Of a stretch of DNA of 54,004 nucleotides, positions 1-7,834 are shown piece after piece (within the stretch, counting starts at the first letter, position 1; every line of letters starts with the position of its first letter). This DNA is from SCQX01 sp035720945 (GTDB lineage Bacteria; Pseudomonadota; Gammaproteobacteria; Burkholderiales; Burkholderiaceae_B). The stretch covers positions 1 to 54,004 of the forward strand of contig DASTNK010000149.1 in NCBI GenBank assembly GCA_035720945.1. Direction: 5' to 3'. The notes under the pieces are model-generated. The model saw only the letters and a program-made list of their open reading frames with translations, did not search any database and had not been told where the DNA came from. A program made the translations under genes and the position numbers.

Positions 1-257
1 AATTGCAGAAGGTCGGGGCGCACCTGATCGATGACACGATTCACCTCTTCGACGGTCGGATCCACGAACAAGGCGACGGCGCTGACGAAAGCGGGCACCG
101 TTTGGCGCAGGGCCCGGGCCTGTTCCACGGACACCACACGGCCGCTCTTGGGATAGAACACTAGGCCAATGGCGTCAGCGCCACAATCAACAGCTGTTCG
201 CACGTCGTTGGCGCGCGTCATGCCGCAAATCTTGACGCGCGTGCGTGAAATCGTCAT
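1..257 (-). CDS. trpF: phosphoribosylanthranilate isomerase, N-terminal part (runs off window)
   Basis: The enzyme isomerises N-(5-phosphoribosyl)anthranilate in tryptophan biosynthesis (cytoplasmic TIM barrel). Reading the minus strand from the ATG at 257 gives MTISRTRVKICGMTR and then GLVFYPKSGR. These are the first and second beta-alpha units of TrpF; the Cys of KICGMT is the usual catalytic general base. About 85 of roughly 210 residues lie in the window; the rest continues past base 1. The start is 31 bases downstream of the truA stop, so it is probably the last visible gene of the leuC-to-trpF transcript. I see no strong Shine-Dalgarno before the ATG. Confidence 0.95.
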   Translation of the reverse strand, partial: MTISRTRVKICGMTRANDVRTAVDCGADAIGLVFYPKSGRVVSVEQARALRQTVPAFVSAVALFVDPTVEEVNRVIDQVRPDLLQ

Positions 258-288
258 GGAAACACCGTTCAGGGAATCAATGGGAATG

Positions 289-1125
289 TCAGTCAAGTAT
301 ATCGAAACAGGCGACGTCCCAGGGAGGGCGCCCGCCAGGCAAGCCCGGCTCGTCACGGGCCGCGTCCAGGGAGGCAAGCTCGAATCCAGACGGATACTCC
401 ACCCCCATGAAGTACAGGCCCGCAGCCGAGAACGTCGGCGCGGCCAGGCGTCTGTCGCGCCCCTGTAGCAACAAACGCACCCAATCCGGTGCTTCCCTGC
501 CCTGCCCCACATACAGCAAGGCCCCGACCAGATTACGCACCATGTGATGAAGAAACCCGTTCGCGGTGAAACGGAAAAAGAAGAACTCGTCGCGCTGGGC
601 GATATCGAGTCGCCGCAGGTTCCGGACCGGGGAATGTGCCTGGCATTGTGAGGAACGAAACGCCGAGAAATCGTGCTCGCCGGCCAGGGGGCTGGCGGCC
701 GCGCGCATATGCGCGAGATCCAGCGGTTGGTGGACCCAACCCACCCGCGCATGCAACAGGGGAGACCGCACCCTGGCATTGCGCACCACATAGATGTATG
801 TGCGCGACACCGCCGAGAAGCGCGCATGAAAGGTGTCGGGCACCGGCTGCGCCCACCGCACCGCGATGCTGGGCGGAAGCAGGGCATTGGTGCCCCGCAC
901 CCAGGATTCGAGCCGCCTGGATGCCGAGGCATCGACATGCGCGACCTGACCCAGGGCGTGCACGCCAGTGTCGGTGCGGCCGGCACAGACCGTCGTCACG
1001 GGTTCATCGAGGAAGCGGGACAGCGCGTCATCCAGTACGTCCTGGACCGTGCGACTGTGGGGTTGCGATTGCCAGCCGTTCCACGCCGAACCGTCGTACT
1101 CCACCCCCAGGGCCATGCGTGGCAT
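289..1125 (-). CDS. truA: tRNA pseudouridine(38-40) synthase TruA
   Basis: TruA converts uridines 38-40 of the tRNA anticodon stem-loop to pseudouridine. The 278-residue product opens with LGVEYDGSAWNGWQ and carries the family motif GRTDTGVHALGQ around residues 49-60, with the catalytic Asp at about residue 52. The length is normal for the family. The first ATG (1125) is used here; an in-frame ATG three codons later is also possible. Only 6 bases separate it from the fimV-like stop, and trpF follows, so it is co-transcribed. The asd-fimV-truA-trpF order is typical of Burkholderiales. Confidence 0.97.
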   Translation of the reverse strand: MPRMALGVEYDGSAWNGWQSQPHSRTVQDVLDDALSRFLDEPVTTVCAGRTDTGVHALGQVAHVDASASRRLESWVRGTNALLPPSIAVRWAQPVPDTFHARFSAVSRTYIYVVRNARVRSPLLHARVGWVHQPLDLAHMRAAASPLAGEHDFSAFRSSQCQAHSPVRNLRRLDIAQRDEFFFFRFTANGFLHHMVRNLVGALLYVGQGREAPDWVRLLLQGRDRRLAAPTFSAAGLYFMGVEYPSGFELASLDAARDEPGLPGGRPPWDVACFDILD

Positions 1126-1131
1126 GACGTG

Positions 1132-3144
1132 TCAATCTTTCGCTGGAGCGGGCCCGTCGCCAGACGATTGGCGCAGATCGAGGTTGATCTGGTCGAGCTT
1201 CTCTTGAACCATGGCCTCGGTGATCCGCGGTCCGTTGCCGCCATCGTCCCGCACGGTGTTGATGCGTCGCAATACCCAGGCGATGATCAGTACGATCAAG
1301 GCCAGCAGCGCCGTCACGACGCCCAACATGTGTTCCTGAATCCAGCTCACGTTCTTGCCCGATTTGTTTGAAGCCGCCGATTCTCCCGCGCCGGCGGCAT
1401 GCGTGTTGGAAGCCCCACCCGTACTCGCCTCGTTGGGCGCTGACGGGGCTGACGGGGCTGAGGAAGCTTCGGATGAAGAGGTGCTGTTGCCCGCAGTGAC
1501 AGCGCCAGAGGCGCCCGAAGCAGCCGCTTTGCCGGCTGGGTTTGTCTTGCCCGGGACTTCGCCAGCCTGTGAACCCGTGCCCCCGCCCGACGCACCCGAT
1601 GCGTTGACGTCCGCCGTTCCTGCCGTGCCGTGGGAAGCGGCGGAACCACTCGAGCCCGCCATGATCCCTTCTGTTGAGCCAGACACTGACCCGCCCGCCT
1701 CGGCGGCGGAGGATTGGGCGATAGTCGTGTGCCCCGCTTGCGTGGCGGATTGGGCGACCGCCGCATTTCCAGAATGGGAGGGTGCGACGCCACCGGCGCC
1801 TTCCGGATGCCCTGCCGCCGCCATCTTTGTCGTCGCCGTTTGTGGCGTGCCCTGACCGCCTGAGGCGGCCGAGCCGCCAACCACGCCGGCGGAAGTCACC
1901 GTCCCCACATCCGCGTTCGAAGCACCATGACCCGTCGAATCCGATGATCCCGCCGCACCCGATGACGATGCCGTGCCACGCGCGGCATTCGCCAGCATCG
2001 GCGCCGTGACACCCCCCGCGGACGATCCGCCACCCGTACCCGCCCCCGACGCGTTCGAGGCGGACGAAGGCGCGGAACCGTTTGCGGTCGCGGCTGTGCC
2101 CGCCCCAGAAGCCCCCGACCCGCTACCTTGAAGCGCCTGATTGAGATGATGAATGTTTTGTTCGAGCTCGGTGATGCGCTGACGGGAATCCGCCACGGCC
2201 TTGCCTGTGGAGGCTTTCTGGTCGGCGGCGCGATCAGTGCTTGACGCGCCACTGGACAGGACCACGCGGTCCTGCGGTGTCACCGGGGCGGGTTTGGGCG
2301 CCTGGGCTTCCTGGGAGACCCGACCCGCCGCCGCCGACGCCCCCACAACCGGAGGCGTCGATTCACCGGCCAGCCGCTGACGATAGGCATTGAACTCCCG
2401 CACCTGCTGCATGAACAGGCGCCGCGCTTCGCGGTCGGACACGGCTGTCAGCGCCGCCCTGTCGGGCATGGCCAGCGCGGCGCCGGCTTTCACCAGGTTG
2501 AGATTGTGACGAATGAACGCCCGAGGATTGGCCCGTTGCAACGCGATCATCATTTGATAAACCGTCACGCCAGGCACGGCGTGACGGCGCGCGATAGCGA
2601 ACATCGTGTCGCCGCGCCGGACCCGGATGGCCTGGGCATGATGAGTCGTGACGCCATGCGTCTGGCTGCCCAGGCGAGGGCCAGCGGCCAGCACCGGCGC
2701 ACCGGCGCCACGCGCGTCGGACAAGATACTGATCTGGTACCGCTGCTCGCCCTCGGCCGAGCTCACCCCCAACAACAAATCGGCAACCGAGCCGTCGAAT
2801 ATCTGGTTCGACGAGATCTCGATAAGTCGGGACCTTCGCCCCGAGCCATAGGTGACGCGCACATGCATGCTGTCGAGGCTGACGGGCGGATTCAGGCCCG
2901 CCTGCCTCCATGCGTCGGGTTCGGCCAGCCAGACCCTCAGGGTTGCCTGCTCGACGGCATCCAGCCCGACCAGCGGCACATCGATCTTCAAGGGCTGCCC
3001 CGGCGCCGACACAATGCGCGAATGGCCCAGCCTGGCGGCACAGGCCGGAGCGGACATCAGGAGAGCGGCCGCAACCGCCGCGGCCAGGGCTTGCGCCCCG
3101 GCTCCAATTCGAAGGACTGGCGTGCGACGGCGCGGCGGGATCAT
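1132..3144 (-). CDS. fimV: FimV-like LysM-containing inner-membrane protein
   Basis: FimV-family proteins are peptidoglycan-linked inner-membrane scaffolds needed for type IV pilus function and cell-pole organisation. The ATG at 3144 lies one base after the asd stop and gives 670 residues. These comprise a signal peptide (residues 1 to about 36), the conserved FimV N-terminal domain (RLGHSRIVSAPGQPL onward), a LysM-like motif (IRVRRGDTMFAIAR), a very long Ala/Ser/Gly/Thr-rich stretch, and one transmembrane helix near the C-terminus (WIQEHMLGVVTALLALIVLI). It ends soon after, so the long acidic TPR region of Pseudomonas FimV is absent. An upstream in-frame ATG at 3231 would overlap asd by 86 bases and add a non-signal-like sequence, so I rejected it. 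Confidence 0.88.
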   Translation of the reverse strand: MIPPRRRTPVLRIGAGAQALAAAVAAALLMSAPACAARLGHSRIVSAPGQPLKIDVPLVGLDAVEQATLRVWLAEPDAWRQAGLNPPVSLDSMHVRVTYGSGRRSRLIEISSNQIFDGSVADLLLGVSSAEGEQRYQISILSDARGAGAPVLAAGPRLGSQTHGVTTHHAQAIRVRRGDTMFAIARRHAVPGVTVYQMMIALQRANPRAFIRHNLNLVKAGAALAMPDRAALTAVSDREARRLFMQQVREFNAYRQRLAGESTPPVVGASAAAGRVSQEAQAPKPAPVTPQDRVVLSSGASSTDRAADQKASTGKAVADSRQRITELEQNIHHLNQALQGSGSGASGAGTAATANGSAPSSASNASGAGTGGGSSAGGVTAPMLANAARGTASSSGAAGSSDSTGHGASNADVGTVTSAGVVGGSAASGGQGTPQTATTKMAAAGHPEGAGGVAPSHSGNAAVAQSATQAGHTTIAQSSAAEAGGSVSGSTEGIMAGSSGSAASHGTAGTADVNASGASGGGTGSQAGEVPGKTNPAGKAAASGASGAVTAGNSTSSSEASSAPSAPSAPNEASTGGASNTHAAGAGESAASNKSGKNVSWIQEHMLGVVTALLALIVLIIAWVLRRINTVRDDGGNGPRITEAMVQEKLDQINLDLRQSSGDGPAPAKD
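1438..1464. repeat. short tandem GCTGACGGG repeat in fimV
   Basis: A 9-base unit (GCTGACGGG on the plus strand) is repeated in tandem, followed by a partial third copy. It encodes repeated Ser-Ala-Pro in the low-complexity linker of the FimV-like protein. The unit is a multiple of three, so copy-number change would lengthen the linker without shifting the frame. Confidence 0.6.
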
Positions 3145-3145
3145 G

Positions 3146-4276
3146 TCAGAGTTCGCCCAGAATGATGCGCAGCATACGGCGCAATGGCTCGGCGGCGCCC
3201 CACAGCAGCTGGTCGCCAACGGTGAAAGCACTAAGGTAATCGGAACCCATGGACATTTTCCGCAGTCGTCCGACCGGGATGTCCAGCGTGCCCGTGACAG
3301 CCACGGGGGTGAGTTCGCGCATGGTGACTTCGCGTTCGTTCGGCACGATGCGCGCCCAGCGGGAACCTTCGCGCAGCATGTCGGAGATTTCGTCGAGCCC
3401 CACGTCTTTCTTCAGCTTGATGGTGAGCGCCTGGCTGTGGCAGCGCATGGCGCCGATGCGCACACACAGGCCATCGATGGGCGTCGGCGCCGTCCCGAAC
3501 GCCGGGCCGCGCCCGAGAATCTTGTTGGTCTCGGCCTCGGCCTTCCATTCTTCGCGCGAAACGCCGTTGCCCAGGTCTTTGTCGATCCAGGGAATCAGGC
3601 TGCCGGCCAGCGGGACGCCGAACTGGTCACAAGGCAGGTCGGCGGCTTGCTGGCGTGCCAGCACACCCCGGTCTATGGCGAGAATGGCCGAAGCCGGATC
3701 GTCGAGCAGGCCGCCGACTGCATTGTTGAGCAACCCGAACTGGACCAGCAGTTCGCGCATGTGCTGCGCGCCGCCACCAGAAGCCGCCTGGTACGTCATG
3801 CTGGTCATCCATTCGACCAGATCATTGTTGAACAGCCCAGCCAACCCCATCAGCATGCAACTGACGGTGCAATTGCCGCCGATGAAATTCCTGACACCGC
3901 GTCCGATGGCCGTATCGATGACGGGCCGGTTCACGGGGTCGAGCACAATGATGGCATCATCGGCCATGCGCAGCGTGCTGGCCGCGTCAATCCAGATTCC
4001 GTCCCAGCCCGCCGCGCGCAGTTTGGAATACACGGCGGTGGTGTAATCACCCCCTTGGGCCGTGACGATGATGGGCAGTTTCTTGAGCGCCGCGATGTCA
4101 TGCGCGTCCTGCAAGGGCGCCGCGCCCTTGGCCCAGTCGGGCGCCGCCCCACCCGCATTGCTGGTGGAGAAGAAAACAGGTTCGAATAGGGAAAAATCAT
4201 TTTCGTCGCGCATGCGCTGCATGAGGACCGAACCCACCATGCCACGCCAGCCGACCAAACCCACTGCTTGAGTCAT
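3146..4276 (-). CDS. asd: aspartate-semialdehyde dehydrogenase
   Basis: Asd reduces aspartyl phosphate to aspartate semialdehyde, the branch point to lysine/diaminopimelate, threonine and methionine. The ATG at 4276 gives 376 residues, starting MTQAVGLVGWRGMVGSVL (NADP-binding glycine-rich loop of the proteobacterial type). The active-site motif GGNCTVSC places the nucleophilic Cys at about residue 136, and RIGAMRCHSQA carries the catalytic His. Start sites upstream of 4276 give a sequence with no family likeness. It lies between leuB and the fimV-like gene; the fimV ATG begins one base after the asd stop, implying translational coupling. Confidence 0.98.
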   Translation of the reverse strand: MTQAVGLVGWRGMVGSVLMQRMRDENDFSLFEPVFFSTSNAGGAAPDWAKGAAPLQDAHDIAALKKLPIIVTAQGGDYTTAVYSKLRAAGWDGIWIDAASTLRMADDAIIVLDPVNRPVIDTAIGRGVRNFIGGNCTVSCMLMGLAGLFNNDLVEWMTSMTYQAASGGGAQHMRELLVQFGLLNNAVGGLLDDPASAILAIDRGVLARQQAADLPCDQFGVPLAGSLIPWIDKDLGNGVSREEWKAEAETNKILGRGPAFGTAPTPIDGLCVRIGAMRCHSQALTIKLKKDVGLDEISDMLREGSRWARIVPNEREVTMRELTPVAVTGTLDIPVGRLRKMSMGSDYLSAFTVGDQLLWGAAEPLRRMLRIILGEL

Positions 4277-4336
4277 GTCGAATCGCTTGAAGTCAGAACT
4301 ACGAATATTGTCGGTCAAAACCGCCTTGAACCGCCC

Positions 4337-4353
4337 GCCGGACAACGTCCGGC
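4337..4353. other. hairpin between leuB and asd
   Basis: A perfect 7-bp stem with a 3-base loop (GCCGGAC-AAC-GTCCGGC) sits in the 90-base leuB-asd gap. On the transcribed minus strand it is not followed by a T run, so it may be a processing or stabilising hairpin, or a weak attenuator, rather than a classic terminator. Confidence 0.55.
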
Positions 4354-4366
4354 CAGCCCGAGACCC

Positions 4367-5443
4367 CTATTTTAATGCGTGGAGAACCGCATCCCCCATT
4401 TGCGAGGTGGACACCCGGGTCGTGCCCTCTTCGAAAATGTCGGCGGTGCGCAACCCTTGCCGCAGAACCGCCCGCACCGCCTGTTCGATACGCTCGGCCA
4501 CGGCCCCCGCATTCAGGGAATAACGCAGCAACATGGCGGCCGACAGAATCGTGGCCAAGGGGTTGGCGACGTTCTTGCCCGCGATGTCAGGTGCCGACCC
4601 GTGGCTGGGTTCATACAACCCTTGGTTCGACGCGTTGAGCGAGGCCGAGGGCAGCATGCCGATGGAACCGGTGAGCATGGCGGCCTCGTCAGACAGAATG
4701 TCGCCAAACAGGTTACCCGTCACGATGACGTCGAATTCCTTGGGCGCCCGCACCAGTTGCATGGCGGCGTTGTCGACATACATGTGCGAGAGCTCGACAT
4801 CCGGATATTCCTGGCTGACGTCGATGACGATGTCGCGCCAGAACTGCGAGGTCTCCAGCACATTGGATTTGTCCACGCTGCAAAGCTTGCCGCGACGCTT
4901 GCTGGCGGCCTGGAAACCCACGTGGGCGATGCGCCGCACTTCCGATTCGGCGTAGTGCATGGTGTCGAAACCCTGCAGTTCACCGGCGAACGGCCCTTCC
5001 GGTGCCTTGCGCACACCGCGCGGCTGGCCGAAATAAATGTCGCCGGTGAGCTCGCGCACGATGAGAATATCGAGCCCCGACACCACTTCCGGGCGCAGCG
5101 AAGACGCGTTGGCGAGCTCCGGATACAGAATGGCCGGCCGCAGGTTGGCGAACAGGCCCAGCGCCTTGCGCAGGCCGAGAATGGCTTGCTCGGGCCGGAG
5201 TTCGCGGGCCAGGTGATCGTACTTCCAGTCCCCCACCGCGCCGAACAGCACGGCGTCGGAACGTTTCGCCAATTCGAGGGTCGCGGGCGGCAACGGATGC
5301 CCCGCGGCATCGTAGGCCGCGCCACCGACCGGCGCGCTTTCCAGCTCGAGATCCAGGCCCAGCGCGGTCAATACGCGGACAGCCTGCTCGGTGATTTCAG
5401 TGCCAATGCCGTCGCCCGGCAAAACAGCGATCTTGTGCGTCAT
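4367..5443 (-). CDS. leuB: 3-isopropylmalate dehydrogenase
   Basis: LeuB oxidatively decarboxylates 3-isopropylmalate to 2-oxoisocaproate in leucine synthesis. Starting at the ATG at 5443 the protein has 358 residues. It begins MTHKIAVLPGDGIGTEI, contains VRELTGDIYFGQPR and ends the NAD-site region with EPSHGSAPDIAGKNVANP, all diagnostic of LeuB rather than isocitrate dehydrogenase. The extra N-terminal codons upstream of 5443 show no homology and no ribosome site. It is third in leuC-leuD-leuB, separated from leuD by 177 non-coding bases that carry two hairpins. Confidence 0.98.
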   Translation of the reverse strand: MTHKIAVLPGDGIGTEITEQAVRVLTALGLDLELESAPVGGAAYDAAGHPLPPATLELAKRSDAVLFGAVGDWKYDHLARELRPEQAILGLRKALGLFANLRPAILYPELANASSLRPEVVSGLDILIVRELTGDIYFGQPRGVRKAPEGPFAGELQGFDTMHYAESEVRRIAHVGFQAASKRRGKLCSVDKSNVLETSQFWRDIVIDVSQEYPDVELSHMYVDNAAMQLVRAPKEFDVIVTGNLFGDILSDEAAMLTGSIGMLPSASLNASNQGLYEPSHGSAPDIAGKNVANPLATILSAAMLLRYSLNAGAVAERIEQAVRAVLRQGLRTADIFEEGTTRVSTSQMGDAVLHALK

Positions 5444-5496
5444 GTACTTTTCCAGAACGTTGCATTCAAGCAACAACACATTCACTAAAAGGCCAA

Positions 5497-5512
5497 GGCC
5501 GCATTCGCGGCC
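5497..5512. terminator. hairpin with T-rich 3' side between leuD and leuB (possible weak terminator)
   Basis: On the minus strand the sequence reads GGCCGC-GAAT-GCGGCC followed by TTGGCCTTTT: a 6-bp all-GC stem and then a short T-rich tail. It lies about 54 bases before the leuB ATG. It could partly terminate leuCD transcripts or act as an attenuator; the T run is interrupted, so termination would be leaky. Confidence 0.45.
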
Positions 5513-5532
5513 CCGGCGCATCCTTCACGATA

Positions 5533-5554
5533 CGCGGCACCTCTCGGTGCCGCG
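5533..5554. other. 9-bp hairpin with GAGA tetraloop between leuD and leuB
   Basis: The minus strand reads CGCGGCACC-GAGA-GGTGCCGCG, a perfect 9-bp stem closed by a GNRA-type tetraloop. Together with the hairpin at 5497-5512 it makes a tandem structured element in the only long gap inside the leuCDB genes. This fits RNA stabilisation, processing or attenuation; I cannot tell which. Confidence 0.6.
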
Positions 5555-5620
5555 CGGCATTGCCAGGAGAGCCCTCCGTTGCGCGTCACGAACGCACACG
5601 GCCCCTGGCCATACAGGCAA

Positions 5621-6271
5621 CTACGCCACCGGGCGGCCCTCCAGCCAGGGGTGGCGCGCCAAATGCTCGGACTCAAAAGCCCGGATCAGATCGGCCTTCC
5701 GCAGTGTCAGCGCGATGTCGTCGAGTCCGTTAACTAAACAATGCTTGCGAAACGGCTCGATGTCAAAGCCCAGTTTCCGCCCTTCGGGCGTGATGATGGC
5801 CTGCTCGGGCAGATCGATGCGCAAGGTATACCCGGAAAACGCGCGGACTTCATCGAACAGGCGGGAAACCTCGAGTTCGGACAACACGATGGGCAGCAGG
5901 CCGTTCTTGAAACTGTTGTTGAAGAAAATATCGGCATAGGACGGTGCGATGATCGCCCGGAACCCATACTGGGCCAACGCCCACGGCGCGTGCTCGCGAC
6001 TGGATCCACAGCCGAAATTCTTGCGCGCAAGCAGCACAGACGCCCCCTGGTAGCGTGGCTGGTTCAACACGAAGTCCGGATTCAGTGGACGCCGGGAATT
6101 GTCCATGCCCGGTTCGCCATGGTCCAGATAACGCAATTCATCGAACAGATTGGGGCCGAACCCCGTGCGCTTGATGGATTTCAGGAACTGCTTGGGAATG
6201 ATGAGATCGGTATCGACATTGGCGCGATCGAGAGGCGCCACGATGCCTTCGTGAGTGGTGAATGCCTGCAT
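5621..6271 (-). CDS. leuD: 3-isopropylmalate dehydratase, small subunit
   Basis: LeuD pairs with LeuC to isomerise 2-isopropylmalate to 3-isopropylmalate. The 216-residue product opens MQAFTTHEGIVAPLDRANVDTDLIIPKQFL and contains NFGCGSSREHAPWAL, the swivel-domain substrate loop of the LeuD family. Length is normal. It starts 9 bases after the leuC stop, so the two subunits are tightly co-expressed. Confidence 0.98.
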   Translation of the reverse strand: MQAFTTHEGIVAPLDRANVDTDLIIPKQFLKSIKRTGFGPNLFDELRYLDHGEPGMDNSRRPLNPDFVLNQPRYQGASVLLARKNFGCGSSREHAPWALAQYGFRAIIAPSYADIFFNNSFKNGLLPIVLSELEVSRLFDEVRAFSGYTLRIDLPEQAIITPEGRKLGFDIEPFRKHCLVNGLDDIALTLRKADLIRAFESEHLARHPWLEGRPVA

Positions 6272-6280
6272 GGCGGTCTC

Positions 6281-7684
6281 CTAGCGAAAATTCCTGACAT
6301 CGACGAAATGGCCGGCGATGGCCGCCGCGGCCGCCATGGCCGGGCTCACCAGATGGGTACGCCCACCCTGGCCCTGCCGCCCTTCGAAATTGCGGTTCGA
6401 GGTTGAGGCGCAACGCTCGCCCGGTTCGAGACGGTCGGCATTCATGGCCAGGCACATGGAACAGCCCGGCTCACGCCATTCGAAACCCGCCCCCAGGAAT
6501 ATCTTGTCCAGCCCTTCTTTTTCGGCCTGCGCCTTGACCAGGCCCGAGCCGGGAACGACCATGGCCTGGCGCACATTGGCGGCCACCCGCTTGCCGCGCG
6601 CCACTTGCGCCGCGGCGCGCAGGTCTTCGATGCGCGCATTGGTGCATGAACCGATGAAGACGCGGTCTATCTTGATGTCGGTGAGCGGGGTGTTCGGTTT
6701 GAGCCCCATGTATTCCAGCGCGCGCTCCATGCCGCCGCGCTTGACGTCGTCCTTTTCCTTGTCTGGATCGGGCACGCGCGCATCGACGGCGAGCACCATT
6801 TCAGGCGACGTGCCCCAGGTGACCTGCGGCGCGACCTTGCGTGCGTCGATCTGCACGACCCGGTCGAACGTCGCGCCGGGATCGGAATGCAGGGTGCGCC
6901 AGTATTTGACGGCCTGGTCCCACAGAACGCCTGTGGGGGCGTACGGCCGCCCGCGGAAGTATTCGATGGTCTTGTCGTCGACGGCCACCATCCCCGAGCG
7001 CGCGCCAGCCTCGATGGCCATGTTGCAGACTGTCATGCGGCCTTCGACCGACAAGGCCCGGATCGTGGCGCCCGAAAATTCGATGGCGCACCCGGTGCCG
7101 CCCGCCGTGCCAATCTGGCCAATGATGTAGAGCACCAGGTCTTTGGCGGTGCAGCCAAATGGCAATTCGCCCTCGACATTGATCTGCATGCTTCGGCTTT
7201 TCTTCATGAGCAGCGTCTGGGTCGCCAGGACGTGTTCGACCTCGGAGGTGCCGATGCCGAAGGCCAGCGTGCCCAGCGCGCCATGCGTGCTGGTGTGCGA
7301 ATCGCCGCACACGACCGTCATGCCCGGCAGCGTCGCGCCCTGCTCCGGGCCGATGATGTGGACAATGCCCTGGCGCCGGTCATTCATGCGGAACTGCGTG
7401 ACACCGTATTTTTCGCAATTGCTGTCCAGCGTGTCGACCTGCAGGCGCGAGACGGGATCCTGGATGCCCTGGTCACGCGCCGTGGTGGGTACGTTATGGT
7501 CGGAAACCGCCAGATTCGCGCTCACGCGCCATGGCTTGCGGCCGGCCAGCGCCAGGCCTTCGAACGCCTGTGGACTGGTGACTTCATGCACCAGGTGACG
7601 ATCGATGTACAGGAGACAGGTTCCATCGGACTCTTGATGCACGATGTGTGCATTCCAGAGTTTGTCGTACAAGGTTTGGGCCAT
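6281..7684 (-). CDS. leuC: 3-isopropylmalate dehydratase, large subunit
   Basis: LeuC is the aconitase-family catalytic subunit carrying a [4Fe-4S] cluster. The 467-residue protein begins MAQTLYDKLWNAHIV. The three cluster cysteines are visible in FIGSCTNARIEDLR (one, near residue 345) and in EPGCSMCLAMN (two, near residue 405). It also has the early motif VVCGDSHTSTHGALG. First gene of the leuCDB-asd-fimV-truA-trpF series, with a promoter and two dyads in the gap upstream. Confidence 0.98.
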   Translation of the reverse strand: MAQTLYDKLWNAHIVHQESDGTCLLYIDRHLVHEVTSPQAFEGLALAGRKPWRVSANLAVSDHNVPTTARDQGIQDPVSRLQVDTLDSNCEKYGVTQFRMNDRRQGIVHIIGPEQGATLPGMTVVCGDSHTSTHGALGTLAFGIGTSEVEHVLATQTLLMKKSRSMQINVEGELPFGCTAKDLVLYIIGQIGTAGGTGCAIEFSGATIRALSVEGRMTVCNMAIEAGARSGMVAVDDKTIEYFRGRPYAPTGVLWDQAVKYWRTLHSDPGATFDRVVQIDARKVAPQVTWGTSPEMVLAVDARVPDPDKEKDDVKRGGMERALEYMGLKPNTPLTDIKIDRVFIGSCTNARIEDLRAAAQVARGKRVAANVRQAMVVPGSGLVKAQAEKEGLDKIFLGAGFEWREPGCSMCLAMNADRLEPGERCASTSNRNFEGRQGQGGRTHLVSPAMAAAAAIAGHFVDVRNFR

Positions 7685-7758
7685 GGCAATGCTCGTGGGA
7701 AAGGAAGTGGAGAATATAGGTTCCAGGGATCCTCGGACGCATGCCGCGCGGTAGCGGT

Positions 7759-7777
7759 GTTCAGAGGATTCCTGAAC
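7759..7777. promoter_or_regulatory. inverted repeat at the leuC transcription start (operator candidate)
   Basis: GTTCAG-N7-CTGAAC, perfect 6-base arms, just downstream of the proposed -10 box of leuC and covering its expected start point. The position suits a repressor-type contact; the protein is unknown. Confidence 0.4.
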
Positions 7778-7805
7778 ATTATGCCACCCCTGTAACCTAG
7801 TACAA
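7778..7805 (-). promoter_or_regulatory. sigma-70-type promoter for leuC
   Basis: On the minus strand TTGTAC (7805-7800) and CATAAT (7783-7778) are separated by 16 bases, giving an expected start near 7771 and a leader of about 87 bases before the leuC ATG. It is placed by consensus matching only, but it is the best match in the aroC-leuC gap. Confidence 0.5.
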
Positions 7806-7806
7806 G

Positions 7807-7824
7807 ACCAGTTCTTATACTGGT
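7807..7824. promoter_or_regulatory. inverted repeat abutting the leuC -35 box (regulator site candidate)
   Basis: ACCAGT-N6-ACTGGT is a perfect dyad ending one base from the proposed -35 box, centred about 45 bases before the expected start. This is where an activator that touches RNA polymerase would bind. It also lies only 11 bases from the aroC stop. Confidence 0.5.
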
Positions 7825-7834
7825 ACTGAGACTG

